Shown: piece after piece, positions 39,945 to 49,020 of the stretch | Layout of the letters: each line of letters starts with the position of its first letter | How positions within the stretch are numbered: position 1 is the first letter of the stretch | DNA from: Chondrosia reniformis | Taxonomy: Eukaryota; Porifera; Demospongiae; Chondrillida; Chondrillidae | Direction of reading: 5' to 3' | DNA: 64,000 bases | Assembly: GCA_947172415.1 (NCBI GenBank) | Contig: OX359202.1 | Coordinates: forward strand, 6,434,899-6,498,898 | Notes under the pieces: generated by a model | The model's database searches: none | The model's input: only the letters and a program-made list of their open reading frames with translations | What the model was told of the DNA's origin: nothing | Made by a program: the position numbers and the translations under genes

Positions 39945-42540
39945 ATCGAGGTGGCTTAAATTGACACATTGCAGCTCCTAAAGGGCTCCTGGTGCTTAAC
40001 CCACGTTTTGGCTTAAGCACCGGCAAGCAATGTACCATTGAAATATGCAATCGAGGTGACTTGAAATTACACCTTGTAGCTCCTATATGCCTCCTGGTGC
40101 TTAATCCAATTTTTGGCTTAAGCACCAGCAAGCCTGATACTATTGGAAAATGCAATCGAGGTGATTTGAAATGACACCCTGTAGCTCCTGTATGCCTCCT
40201 GGTGCTTAACCCACGTTTTGGCTTAAGCACCGGCAAGCCTTGTACTATTGAAATATGCAATCGAGGTGACTTGAAATGATACATTGTAGCTCCTAAAGGG
40301 CTCCTGGTGCTTAACTCACGTTTTGGCTTAAGCCCCGGCAAGCCTGATACTATTGGAAAATGCAATCGAGGTGACTTGAAATGACACCCTGTAACTACTA
40401 TATGCCATCTGCATGGTGCTTAATTCAATTTTTGGCTTAAGCACCAGAAAGACTGATATATACTATTGGTAAATGCAATCGAGGTGACTTGAAATTACAC
40501 CTTGTAGCTCCTATATGCCTCCTGGTGCTTAATCCAATTTTTGGCTTAAGCATCGGCAAGCCTGAGACTATTGGAAAATGCAATCGAGGTGATTTGAGAT
40601 GACACCCTGTAGCTCCTATATGCTTTCTGGTGCTTAATCCACTTTTTGGCTTAAGCACCGGCAAGCCTTGTACTATTGAAATATGTAATCGAGATGGCTT
40701 GGAATGTTGTAACTCCTAAAGGGCTCCTGGTGCTTAACCCATTTTTTGGCTTTAGCACCAGCAAGCCTTGTACTATTGGAAAATGCGATCGAGGTGACTT
40801 GAAATTACACCTTGTAGCTCTCAAAAGCCTCCTGGTGCTTAATCCACTTTTTGGCTTAAGCACCGGCAAGCCTTGTACTATTGGATAATGCAATCGAGGT
40901 GACTTACAATGACACTTTGCAATTCCTATATGCCTCCTGGTGCTTAATCCACTTTTTGGCTTAAGCACCAGCAAGCCTTATACTATTGAAATATGCAATC
41001 GAGATGACTTGAAATGACACCTTGTAGCTCTCAAAAGCCTCCTGGTGCTTAATCCACTTTTTGGCTTAAGCACCGGCAAGCCTTGTACTATTGGATAATG
41101 CAATCGAGGTGACTTACAATGACACTTTGCAATTCCTATATGCCTCCTGGTGCTTAATCCACTTTTTGGCTTAAGCACCGGCAAGCCTTGTACTATTGAA
41201 ATATGCAATCGAGGTGACTTGAAATGACACCTTGTAGCTCCTATATGCCTCCTGGTGCTTAATCCCATTTTTAGCTTAAGCACCAGCAAGCCTTGTACTA
41301 TTGAAATATGCAATCGAGGTGGCTTGAAATGATACGTTGTAGCTCCTAAAGGGCTCCTGGTGCTTAACCCACTTTTTGGTTTAAGCATTGGCAAATCTTG
41401 TACTTTTGGATAATGCAATCGAGGTGACTTGGAATTACACCTTCAAGCTCTAAAATGCCTCCTGGTACTTAATTCACTTTATGGTTTAAGCACCGGCAAG
41501 TCTTGTACTTTTGGATAATGCAATCAAGGTGACTTAGAATGACACTTTGCAACTCCCATAGGCCTCCTGGTGCTTAATCCACTTTTTGGCTTTAGCACCG
41601 GCAAGCAATATACTATTGAAATATGCAATCGAGGTGACTTGAAATGACACCTTGTAGCTCCTATAGCCCTCCTGGTGCCTAACCCACTTTTTGGCTTAAG
41701 CACCGGCAAGCCTGATACTATTGGAAAATGCCATATAAGTGACTTGAAATGAAACCTTTCAGCTACTATATGCTTCCTGGTGCTTAATCCACTTTTTGGC
41801 TTAAGCATCGGCAAGCCTTGTACTATTGGAAAATGCAATCAAGGTGACTTGAAATGACACCCAGTAGTTCCTATATGCCTCCTGGTGGTTTAGCCACTTT
41901 TTGGCTTAAGCACCAACAAGCCTTGTACTATTTAAATATGTAATCGAGGTGACTTGAAATGACACCTTGCAGCTCCTATTGCCCTCCTGGTGTTTAATCC
42001 ACTTTTGGCTTAATCACTGGAAATCTCTGTACTATTAAAACATGCAATTGAGATGACTTGAAATCACACATTGCAGCTGCTAAAGGGCTCCTGGTGCTTA
42101 ATCCACTTTTTGGCTTAAGCACCGGCAAGACTGGTACTATTGGAAAATGCAATTGAATGACATTTTGCAACTCCTATATGCCTCCTGGTGCTTAATCCAC
42201 TTTTTGGCGTTAGCACCGGCAAGCCATGTACTATTGGAAAATGCAATCGAGGTGACTTGAAATGACACCTTGTAGCTCTCAAAAGCCTCCTGGTGCTTAA
42301 TCCACTTTTTGGCTTAAGCACCGGCAAGCCTTGTACTATTGGATAATGCAATTGAGGTGACTTAGAATGACACTTTGCAACTCCTATAGGCCTCCTGATG
42401 CTTAATCCACTTTTTGGCGTTAGCACCGGCAAACCTGATACTATTGGAAAATGCCATAAAGTTGACTTGAAATGACACATTGCAGCTCCTATAGACCTCC
42501 TGGTGCTTAATGCACTTTTTGGTTTAAGCGCCAGCTAATC
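39945..42540. repeat. ~105-bp satellite, about 24 monomers, each with a hairpin
   Basis: The monomer landmark GCTTAAGCACC recurs at 40011, 40116, 40221 and 40326 (105 bp apart), then with small indels up to about 42.5 kb. Each monomer holds GGTGCTTAA, a short spacer, then TTAAGCACC, with CCA/TGG inside the spacer, giving a near-perfect stem of about 12 bp with a CTTTT loop. Other parts (ATGCAATCGAGGTGACTTG, TGACACCTTGTAGCTCC) vary by roughly 10% between monomers. The 105-bp period is divisible by three, so minus-strand frames stay open (35-residue period), but there is no sign of a real gene. Confidence 0.92.
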
Positions 42541-43086
42541 ATACATCTGTAGGTTTAATAGTTGCAGACCCAAACTGCTCCCATTTGCTTTCCGGTACAC
42601 TGAATGTTAAGCATCGTCTACTTGTACATGTGGATGAAGAATGGGAGCAGCATATAGGATATAATTATGGAAAATTGTATGCATATGAATTCACGGTCTT
42701 ATTTTAAAGCAAAAAATACGGACTATATATTGTTAATACATGCGAGCGCGTATTGGAGTTGTGTCATTGCTTGGCCTACGTGCTGCTAATTTAAACCTGG
42801 CTGTGAGTCGCTATGATAAACCAACGCTTCAATGTATTCCACGCTTTTCAATCCTGACAGAATTAAAACGAACTGTCTAACCTCGATATTTAATGATGCA
42901 GAGCACATTACCTAGTTCGCCATAAACGATCAAGTCCAAGTTAACTGCACCTTCAGGCAAAGCGCCTTCCAAAACCGATTGTTCTTCTTTCTTTTTGAAT
43001 GTTTTTATTTAACCTTTTGCATTAGAACGACTAATATCTCGAAGCCATCGAAAAACAAACTTGGAAAGCCCGACGACCGTACTATA
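42541..43086. other. Unannotated spacer between satellite and promoter-like block
   Basis: About 550 bp with no ORF, RNA gene or repeat that I recognise. Base composition is less AT-biased than in the intergenic DNA further left. Confidence 0.4.
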
Positions 43087-43264
43087 CGGAGAACTGTATA
43101 ATAAGTATGGCTGGTGCTTAACATTTTATACAATAATAGTGTCATAGTTTATATATTAAGCTGGTGCTTAACATTCGGAGAACTGTATAATAACTATGGC
43201 TGGTGCTTAACATTTTATACAATAATAGTGTTATAGTTTATATATTAAGCTGGTGCTTAACATA
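43087..43264. repeat. 89-bp tandem duplication, 2 copies
   Basis: Two copies starting CGGAGAACTGTATAATAA at 43087 and 43176, differing at a few positions. Each contains CTGGTGCTTAACA twice, sharing the GGTGCTTAA arm of the nearby satellite hairpin. Confidence 0.85.
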
Positions 43265-43304
43265 CCACTTTTGTATATATACAAGTTAATATCTGGTCAT
43301 TCAT

Positions 43305-43440
43305 AAGAGCACCGGTAGTACAGTGAAGCGAGAAACAAGCCTACAATATTACCAAATACGCCAAAAGTTGGATCGACTACGAGGGCAATCGTTTTTTTCT
43401 CTTTTTTCACTTTCATCACACAGAGTTGAGTATAAATAGT
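43305..43440 (+). mobile_element. tRNA-derived SINE-like unit R, diverged copy
   Basis: Starts AGAGCACCGGTAGTACAGTG and includes B-box-like GGATCGACTAC, then T-rich sequence and TTTCATCACACAG. This is the same order as in the R units at 39.8 and 48.3 kb but much more diverged in its 5' part. It ends at the TATA motif at 43431. Confidence 0.45.
43431..43439 (+). promoter_or_regulatory. TATA-box motif, left duplicate
   Basis: TATAAATAG preceded by GTTGAG, identical in context to 48403-48411. It stands just before the 370-bp identical block. Confidence 0.45.
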
Positions 43441-43449
43441 TCATTTTAA

Positions 43450-43821
43450 CATGACCATTCAGGCCTGCCAGCGTGGAGCCTCGGGTAAGGGAGTAAGTCC
43501 TTGCTCGTTGGCTTGGTAGTGTCTAGGTTCCGTAGCTGCCCTGTATCGGTTGGTGCCATGGGGATGTGCTCACCAATTATCGATTTATCGATACAACGGA
43601 ACCCGGGGAGGGACAAGGCTGGTTCTGTCACTCTGTGACTACCAAAGCCGAAACTGCACGAGTTAGGCGTTACCAACGATCCTGGCCCCAGACGACCAGC
43701 GATGGAAGGACGGCTCGCATTGTGGATGGTAACGTGAACTCCCTGCGTCGAGCAAAATCCAAGTCACACCTCCTCGTGGTGCTCGACGGTAACAGCAGTC
43801 TCTGCTGGCTAACGTGACTGG
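43450..43821 (+). other. ~370-bp GC-rich block, left copy, identical to 48421-48792
   Basis: Begins ACATGACCATTCAGGCCTGC and ends AACGTGACTGG before a T-run. I compared it base by base with the right copy and found no difference. It is clearly more GC-rich than its flanks. Internal inverted repeats include GTCGAGCA/TGCTCGAC and CAGCAG/CTGCTG. Short ORFs cross it on both strands but show no family resemblance. It could be a structured ncRNA or a promoter/5' UTR of FCF1. Confidence 0.6.
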
Positions 43822-44045
43822 TTTTTTCTCTTTCTAGTATCGTCAACATATCGCAATAATAGGGTTTGCGAACACATTTGGGACTTTTTTCTCTTTTTTC
43901 CTTATCGTCGATAATCGTAGAAGGGTCTGGAGCGCATTGAGTATGCTAACACACTTGGGTTTTCTTTTTTTTTCTTTTTTTTCCTAACACACTTGAAACA
44001 TACGCACGTATATAGGGATTTCCCTTTAGTATAGTCTAACGAGGA

Positions 44046-44262
44046 ATGGTGAGTTTCGTTTTGACCTGTATATCAGATAGAGAGATATATTTTATGTCTT
44101 TTTTATTATTGGTAGCCAAAAGCAAAGAAGGGAAAGAAATTTGCGACAGTTAAGCGTCTATTGTCTCCTAAGGATGCAAGAATGTAAGGTCTCCCAATAT
44201 GACTTGAGCGCAAAGTCTGTGTCATTGAAATTTGTTTTATGCAGTAAAAGGAATCAAGAGGA
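44046..44262 (+). pseudogene. 5' fragment of FCF1 (truncated duplicate)
   Basis: ATG at 44046 followed by gtgagt, then the exon encoding [19 protein letters not shown] (about 44116-44186), then the beginning of the third exon (KRNQEDA, about 44249-44262). The match to intact FCF1 at 49021 stops abruptly after GAGGATGCA, and about 17 bp of unrelated filler leads into BPNT1 sequence. The PIN nuclease domain is entirely missing, so this copy cannot encode functional FCF1. Confidence 0.9.
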
Positions 44263-44278
44263 TGCATCTCAGGGGAGT

Positions 44279-44738
44279 TGGAGCCCTTCCCCCAAGGACT
44301 GACAGGTCGGACCATATGGGGCCTAGTTGGCTTGGGAGCATTTGACAGCAGTACTGGTGCTGCCATAATGGTGGGAGGGGAGTCAGAGCGGACTCGCTTG
44401 GCAATGACCTTGTCGCACTCCAACAAGAATATGGAAGCCTTTGTGAAGGCTCTTAGTCCGGAGAGTGTAGTGCGTGAGGGAGGAGCAGGAAACAAGTCTT
44501 GAAACTGCTGGAGGACAAAGCTGATTTATACGTTCATCTGTCCAGTGGCTCCAAGCGGTGGGACACCTGTGCTGGCGAGGCCTTGCTATTGGCTGCTGGA
44601 GGGCATCTGACTGATTGTCATGGCAACCATATAGAGTACAACCCTCATAAGAGCTTTCTGAATGAGCAGGGAGTTGTAGCTACAAGAAATCAGTATTCAT
44701 ACAAGAAAGCTATCACTATACTGCGCACTCTAATATAG
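44279..44738 (+). pseudogene. 3' fragment of BPNT1 (truncated duplicate with frameshift)
   Basis: Matches 54541-54999 at about 99%. It lacks exon 1 and the metal-binding WVDPLDGT region, and has a 1-bp deletion (AACAAGTCTTG versus AACAAGGTCTTG in the intact gene) that breaks the frame before the WDTCAGEA motif. It is therefore a dead fragment fused to the FCF1 5' piece. Confidence 0.92.
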
Positions 44739-44984
44739 GCTAGATTAGACAATAATGACAAATTATTATTCATACAAGAATATTATTTACGGAGATTGAG
44801 GACTATATAATTACAAATTTTAAGAAATCAATGAAAAATAATCACAAAAAACATAAAATGTTATGTTTGAATCAGATTCCCAAGTGACAAGTGATGAATG
44901 AGTATTACATAATCATACCTGCAAAATGGCTATGGCCAAATACAAAACAAATTTATACAAACACACAAATACTAAATTAAACTA

Positions 44985-46460
44985 TTAAATAAAAGGTGGT
45001 GGCTTGCTTTGACAGTTACAAGATCTACCACCATCACCATAGGAAGCTAGCTTCAGTTCGTATGCTTGCTTGCATATTGAGCATGCTATGATTGTGTCAT
45101 CCTTGGTCTTGGCACCGCAATGCTTTTTGTTTAAAAGTTGTAAGTGATTAAAATCCAAAGTTGTATGTGTATTGAACAGATCATCACTTGTGAGAACGCG
45201 ATTCAAATATTTTCCAAGTTGCTCAATACTAGAATAGTCTGCTACATTGATAACTGTATTGTTGCCAGGCAGGTGTAGCCCTACATCTAAGGCTCCTCTG
45301 TAGATGGGTATAGCACCAGCCTGAAAGATGAGGAATATCTTTTCACTCACAAGACCGGGCTGAAGTATGTGCTCAAAAGCAATAACCATTCGATACTTTG
45401 ATGCTATTGAAATGAATTCCTCCTCCCAGTTATCTGGTTTCTTGGGAGGAGGCCGGAAGACTCCCGTCTTGTCTCTCATATTGTAGAGACACCTGCCATA
45501 GGAATCTATCTGTACATGCTTCATCAGCTTAGTCAAGTAGATCAAACGGTCGTTGTACTTCTTGTTGCAGTTGCTGATAAACATTGCAATACCCTTACAT
45601 TCCGATGCTACTTTGGAAGGTTTAGAATCCTCTAGTTTGAGCAAGTTAGGCATGTTTGCACAAAGTTCCATAAATTGTGATTTCTCACTCAGCCTCAAAT
45701 TAACTTGCAATTGGATTTCAGAGTATAATGTCAATCCATGTGCATCAACCGCTTCATCTTCCTTGAGATTAAAGAGGATTATTGGCTGGGGAAAGCAGTA
45801 TCGCAATGGTTTCTTAGGGTCAAATGCTTGCATCACCTTGAGGACTGCGTCTGAGGTATTTGCCCTTAGTTTTTGGCTCAAACTGCAGACTGCCTTGTTG
45901 GGTAGCTGACACTTTGATGTGCTCTCAATATGCGTGTTCATTAAGACTGCGTTCTCCTTTGACAGCTCACTGTAGTTCTCTATAAAGATGGTCACATGAC
46001 TCATGTCAAAATCCCCACAAAATTGACAATACTCAATAAGTCTGTCACCGTAATTGATTCTACATGTATTGTGATGTAATTTTTTTGGTAAATATTTCTG
46101 GTAAGCCTCGGGGATTGGCACATAGGATCTTAGATCTGACTCCCCCTCTACCTTCAGTGACAGAGGAGATCTCTCATTTGGACTTTTCCACTTTTGGTTT
46201 CTTTGACTGCCAAACCCAGTGGAACTATTAGTAGTCTGAGTTGCTACAGTTGCCTTAATGGAGGGTTTGCTTATTAAGTTTTGCCATTGTTTAATAGCAT
46301 CGTCATACACTGGTTCATCTGCATCCAACACTGGTGAGGTCTTGCTTTTTGGAGCAAAGGTGTAGAGAACAACAATCAGTAGAACCACAATTATAACATA
46401 CTGATAAGAACGTCCCAATCGTCCTACAACAACATAGAGGAAGAGAGTATCAGGTGACAT
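44985..46460 (-). CDS. GT10 fucosyltransferase-like type II membrane protein, copy A (491 aa)
   Basis: Single-exon minus-strand gene starting MSPDTLFLYVV. A signal-anchor helix lies at about residues 18-39 (YVIIVVLLIVVLYTF), followed by a Ser/Thr-rich stem, giving a Golgi type II topology. The C-terminal half has alpha-1,3-fucosyltransferase (GT10) hallmarks: FISNCN, RLIYL.KLMKH, DSYGRCLYN, then KYRMVIAFEH, SEKIFLIFQAGAIPIYRGA and VINVADYSSIEQL. The usual DYVTEKL is replaced by PGLVSEKIF. A Cys-rich tail (ACSICKQAYEL, CNCQSKPPPFI) is unusual. It probably transfers fucose from GDP-fucose to glycans, by inference. It duplicates 55246-56715, with about nine substitutions and a two-residue insertion (LQ), and is fully open. 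Confidence 0.82.
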   Translation of the reverse strand: MSPDTLFLYVVVGRLGRSYQYVIIVVLLIVVLYTFAPKSKTSPVLDADEPVYDDAIKQWQNLISKPSIKATVATQTTNSSTGFGSQRNQKWKSPNERSPLSLKVEGESDLRSYVPIPEAYQKYLPKKLHHNTCRINYGDRLIEYCQFCGDFDMSHVTIFIENYSELSKENAVLMNTHIESTSKCQLPNKAVCSLSQKLRANTSDAVLKVMQAFDPKKPLRYCFPQPIILFNLKEDEAVDAHGLTLYSEIQLQVNLRLSEKSQFMELCANMPNLLKLEDSKPSKVASECKGIAMFISNCNKKYNDRLIYLTKLMKHVQIDSYGRCLYNMRDKTGVFRPPPKKPDNWEEEFISIASKYRMVIAFEHILQPGLVSEKIFLIFQAGAIPIYRGALDVGLHLPGNNTVINVADYSSIEQLGKYLNRVLTSDDLFNTHTTLDFNHLQLLNKKHCGAKTKDDTIIACSICKQAYELKLASYGDGGRSCNCQSKPPPFI

Positions 46461-47300
46461 ATATTAATTATAGCATACTAAAATGTGCCTATGCGTGGGG
46501 GTATTCTACAAGAATCTTCAGAAATATGTTACCTATGCTCTTCAGAGCCAAACACTAAACTTCTCAGTGTTGAAAATGTACAATCATTATGAAAAATTAA
46601 CTTAAACTTAACGACAATACAATATTAAATTTCAAAGAATTAACACGTGCAAGGCGACGGCTAGGACAAAATTCCAATCGAGGAGTTTTGTCAAATTCTA
46701 ATCGAAGTTATCTCGAAACCAGAGCGAAGCTTAATCGAAGCTTCATAGTAGTTTTTACCGACGTTCACTTGCGCAGCTTTAAGTACCGTACACGACTCGG
46801 TGGGTAAAACTTTGTTCCCTTTTGGATCGACCTTTGTGTTCGCACAAGATGGACTCTAACTTCCACACAAACACGGAAATTGGCCGATGGTCAGGCGTCA
46901 CTATATACACACGAGATCTACTGTATCCCAAACCAATGGCCTGTCCCAGCGACAGTTTTTAAGTGACAACGTCATATAAACCCGCGTGTATCTGGTATCC
47001 GTGTAAAAAATGTATCTGCTACAGCGGAAGGGAAATTATCGCATTAAGCAAAGCCGTATAATACTCTAATGGCATGCATAATGTGTATAACCGGCCTCCT
47101 CTAACAGCCAGGTCAGCGAAATAGCAGCACCACAGACTGCTAGAATTGTAGAAGAGCAAATAACTGGACAAGATACTCGTATTGCTCCGTTTCGCTTACT
47201 TAAAATCCATGAGAAGAGCCGCTTCATTCTTCCTTTCTCTGTAGCCTGTCGATAGAGCAAGACTAAACTGTATAATAACGACAAGAGATATTTTCAATTC
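46461..47300. other. Upstream region of fucosyltransferase copy A (duplicated at 56716-57853)
   Basis: Contains the promoter side of the minus-strand gene and matches the right copy at about 97%. The left copy lacks 325 bp present at about 57471-57795. A short minus-strand ORF (47227-47066, MKRLFSWILSK with a hydrophobic stretch) is present in both copies but its C-terminus differs through an indel, so it is not called as a gene. Confidence 0.6.
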
Positions 47301-47320
47301 GTGGTATACTCAACTAGTCA

Positions 47321-48162
47321 CACAGGATCAAATGTCAGGTTTCAGAAGGCATGTAACCTATTTGAAACTCTTTGAACGGCTTCAAAGGTATGAAAGTATG
47401 TATAAATCTGAAAAAATACCTGGAATGTTTTGGTTGGTGTGGAATTGGTGCCGAGGAGGTAAAAGAGCTGTCATGTAGAGAAATCACAATGATGTTACAG
47501 GCTTGCGCGAGAAGGAAGGTGGAAGATGAATGGGATGGTGAACTGGTCACAAAACCCAAGTTGGCCTTGTTGAAACTTTTGAAGGAGAAAGGTGGTGAAT
47601 CTCGATGTTTAGATGTGGCAGATAAGGGTAAGAGACGGATGATGATGATGGTCAGGGGTGGGACAGCCCAACTTAGGATTGAATGTGGAAGGTGGAGGGG
47701 TCTCGAGAGAGCGGAGAGAACATGTGAGGAGTGTGATTTGGGGAAGTTGGAAGATGTGCAACATTGGCTGCTGGAGTGCGAGAGATGGAAGGATGAGCGA
47801 GTGGACCTTTTTCAGTCATTGTCACGGGTAGCACTGGGGTTTGATTTGATGACTGATGATGATAAACTATTTGCCATTCTGGATCAAGGATGCAAGCATC
47901 ACTCAATCCTTAAGATTATTTTGAAGATGTGGACTGCTAGATTTAGTTGACCTTTTTGATTGATGACTTAATGTTTTGTTGAACTGATTTATTTGTCATG
48001 ATGTATTGGTGTGTGCCTCATAGGACAGTTTGTCCTAGTGCTATGCATGTGGCACGTTAAATAATAATAATAATAATAATATAAAACTCGGAAAGTTCGG
48101 CTGTTAAAATTTGAAACCCGTGAAATTAATCTGTAAGCACATTCTTGAAATTTGATCCTGTG
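47321..48162. mobile_element. 842-bp insertion with 13-bp terminal inverted repeats, carrying a LINE fragment
   Basis: CACAGGATCAAAT at 47321-47333 is the exact reverse complement of 48150-48162. The sequences outside these ends (…CAACTAGTCA and TCAGTACTACGTT…) are contiguous in unit R at 39.73 kb, which is therefore an empty site. TCA appears on both sides, suggesting a 3-bp target duplication with two extra bases (GA) at the right. CAC termini with 3-bp duplication recall CACTA-type DNA transposons, as inference. The interior is a LINE 3' fragment. Confidence 0.7.
47372..47950 (+). pseudogene. Non-LTR retrotransposon fragment: C-terminal region of reverse transcriptase ORF
   Basis: About 190 codons open in frame and ending at a TGA. 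The segment contains RGGTAQLRIECGRWRG followed by CEECDLGKLEDVQHWLLEC, a CX2CX9HX4C pattern typical of the region after the RT domain in LINE ORF2 proteins. RT catalytic motifs are absent, so this is a 5'-truncated remnant. It is followed by about 105 bp and an AAT microsatellite tail (48058-48081), as in several LINE clades. No ATG is needed or seen at the 5' end. Confidence 0.75.
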
Positions 48163-48410
48163 GATCAGTACTACGTTGTTGTAGCTAATCATTATTTAAC
48201 AGCTATTTATATAAGCAACGTATTTATCACTATTTATAAGCAACGTATATCTTCGCTCTGGCAGAGCTGCATTGGTAGAACAGTGACGCGAGAAGCAAGC
48301 TCTCACTAACATCGAAGGAGTCAGCAGTTGGATCAATTCCACAAGTAGATCGTCGATCTAATCGTTTTTTCTCTTTTTTCTCTTTCATCACACAGAGTTG
48401 AGTATAAATA
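48163..48410 (+). mobile_element. tRNA-derived SINE-like unit R, copy 2 (interrupted)
   Basis: Contains an exact A-box (TGGTAGAACAG, 48273-48283; consensus TRGYNNARNNG) and an exact B-box (GATCAATTC, 48331-48339; consensus GWTCRANNC), spaced as in tRNA-derived promoters, and T-runs at about 48363-48380. The 5' 20 bp of the unit lie at 47301-47320, separated by the 842-bp insertion. It contains a local direct duplication (ATTTATAAGCAACGTAT). Confidence 0.6.
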
Positions 48411-48411
48411 G
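48403..48411 (+). promoter_or_regulatory. TATA-box motif upstream of the identical block and FCF1
   Basis: TATAAATAG in the context GAGTATAAATAGTTC, about 610 bp upstream of the FCF1 start codon and directly before the 370-bp block. It could serve FCF1 or a separate non-coding transcript. Confidence 0.45.
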
Positions 48412-48420
48412 TTCATTTTA

Positions 48421-48792
48421 ACATGACCATTCAGGCCTGCCAGCGTGGAGCCTCGGGTAAGGGAGTAAGTCCTTGCTCGTTGGCTTGGTAGTGTCTAGGT
48501 TCCGTAGCTGCCCTGTATCGGTTGGTGCCATGGGGATGTGCTCACCAATTATCGATTTATCGATACAACGGAACCCGGGGAGGGACAAGGCTGGTTCTGT
48601 CACTCTGTGACTACCAAAGCCGAAACTGCACGAGTTAGGCGTTACCAACGATCCTGGCCCCAGACGACCAGCGATGGAAGGACGGCTCGCATTGTGGATG
48701 GTAACGTGAACTCCCTGCGTCGAGCAAAATCCAAGTCACACCTCCTCGTGGTGCTCGACGGTAACAGCAGTCTCTGCTGGCTAACGTGACTG
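48421..48792 (+). other. ~370-bp GC-rich identical block, right copy (candidate structured ncRNA or FCF1 regulatory region)
   Basis: Same sequence as 43450-43821 without a single difference. It is bracketed by TATAAATAG upstream and a run of eight or more T downstream (from about 48793), an arrangement seen in pol III type 3 genes. Inverted repeats: GTCGAGCA (48719-48726) with TGCTCGAC (48752-48759), and CAGCAG with CTGCTG (about 48765-48779). Two ATCGAT motifs lie 9 bp apart near 48553. I could not match it to SRP, RNase P/MRP, 7SK, U-snRNA or tRNA from memory. Confidence 0.55.
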
Positions 48793-49020
48793 GTTTTTTT
48801 TTCTCTTTCTAGTATCGTCAACATATCGCGATAATAGGGTTTGCGAACACACTTGGGGCTTTTTTCTCTTTTTTCCTTATCGTCGATAATCGTAGAAGGG
48901 TCTGGAGCGCATTGAGTATGCTAACACACTTGGGTTTTCTTTTTTTTCTTTTTTTCCTAACACACTTGAAACATACGCAGACGTATATAGGGATTTCCCT
49001 TTAGTATAGTCTAACGAGGA

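Noticed and set aside
39945..42540. CRISPR-like array
   Set aside because: Monomers are contiguous and similar throughout, with no alternating unique spacers, and the window is eukaryotic; it is a satellite.
43446..43817. 76- and 83-codon ORFs, identical in both duplicate blocks
   Set aside because: Their identity follows from identity of the DNA block itself; no family resemblance and no splice context. Possible short peptides are not excluded, but an RNA or promoter role fits better.
47066..47227. 53-codon hydrophobic ORF MKRLFSWILSK (also 57453-57274)
   Set aside because: Present in both duplicates but the C-terminus differs through a small indel, and it has an internal donor-like GTAAGC; recent duplication makes shared openness uninformative.
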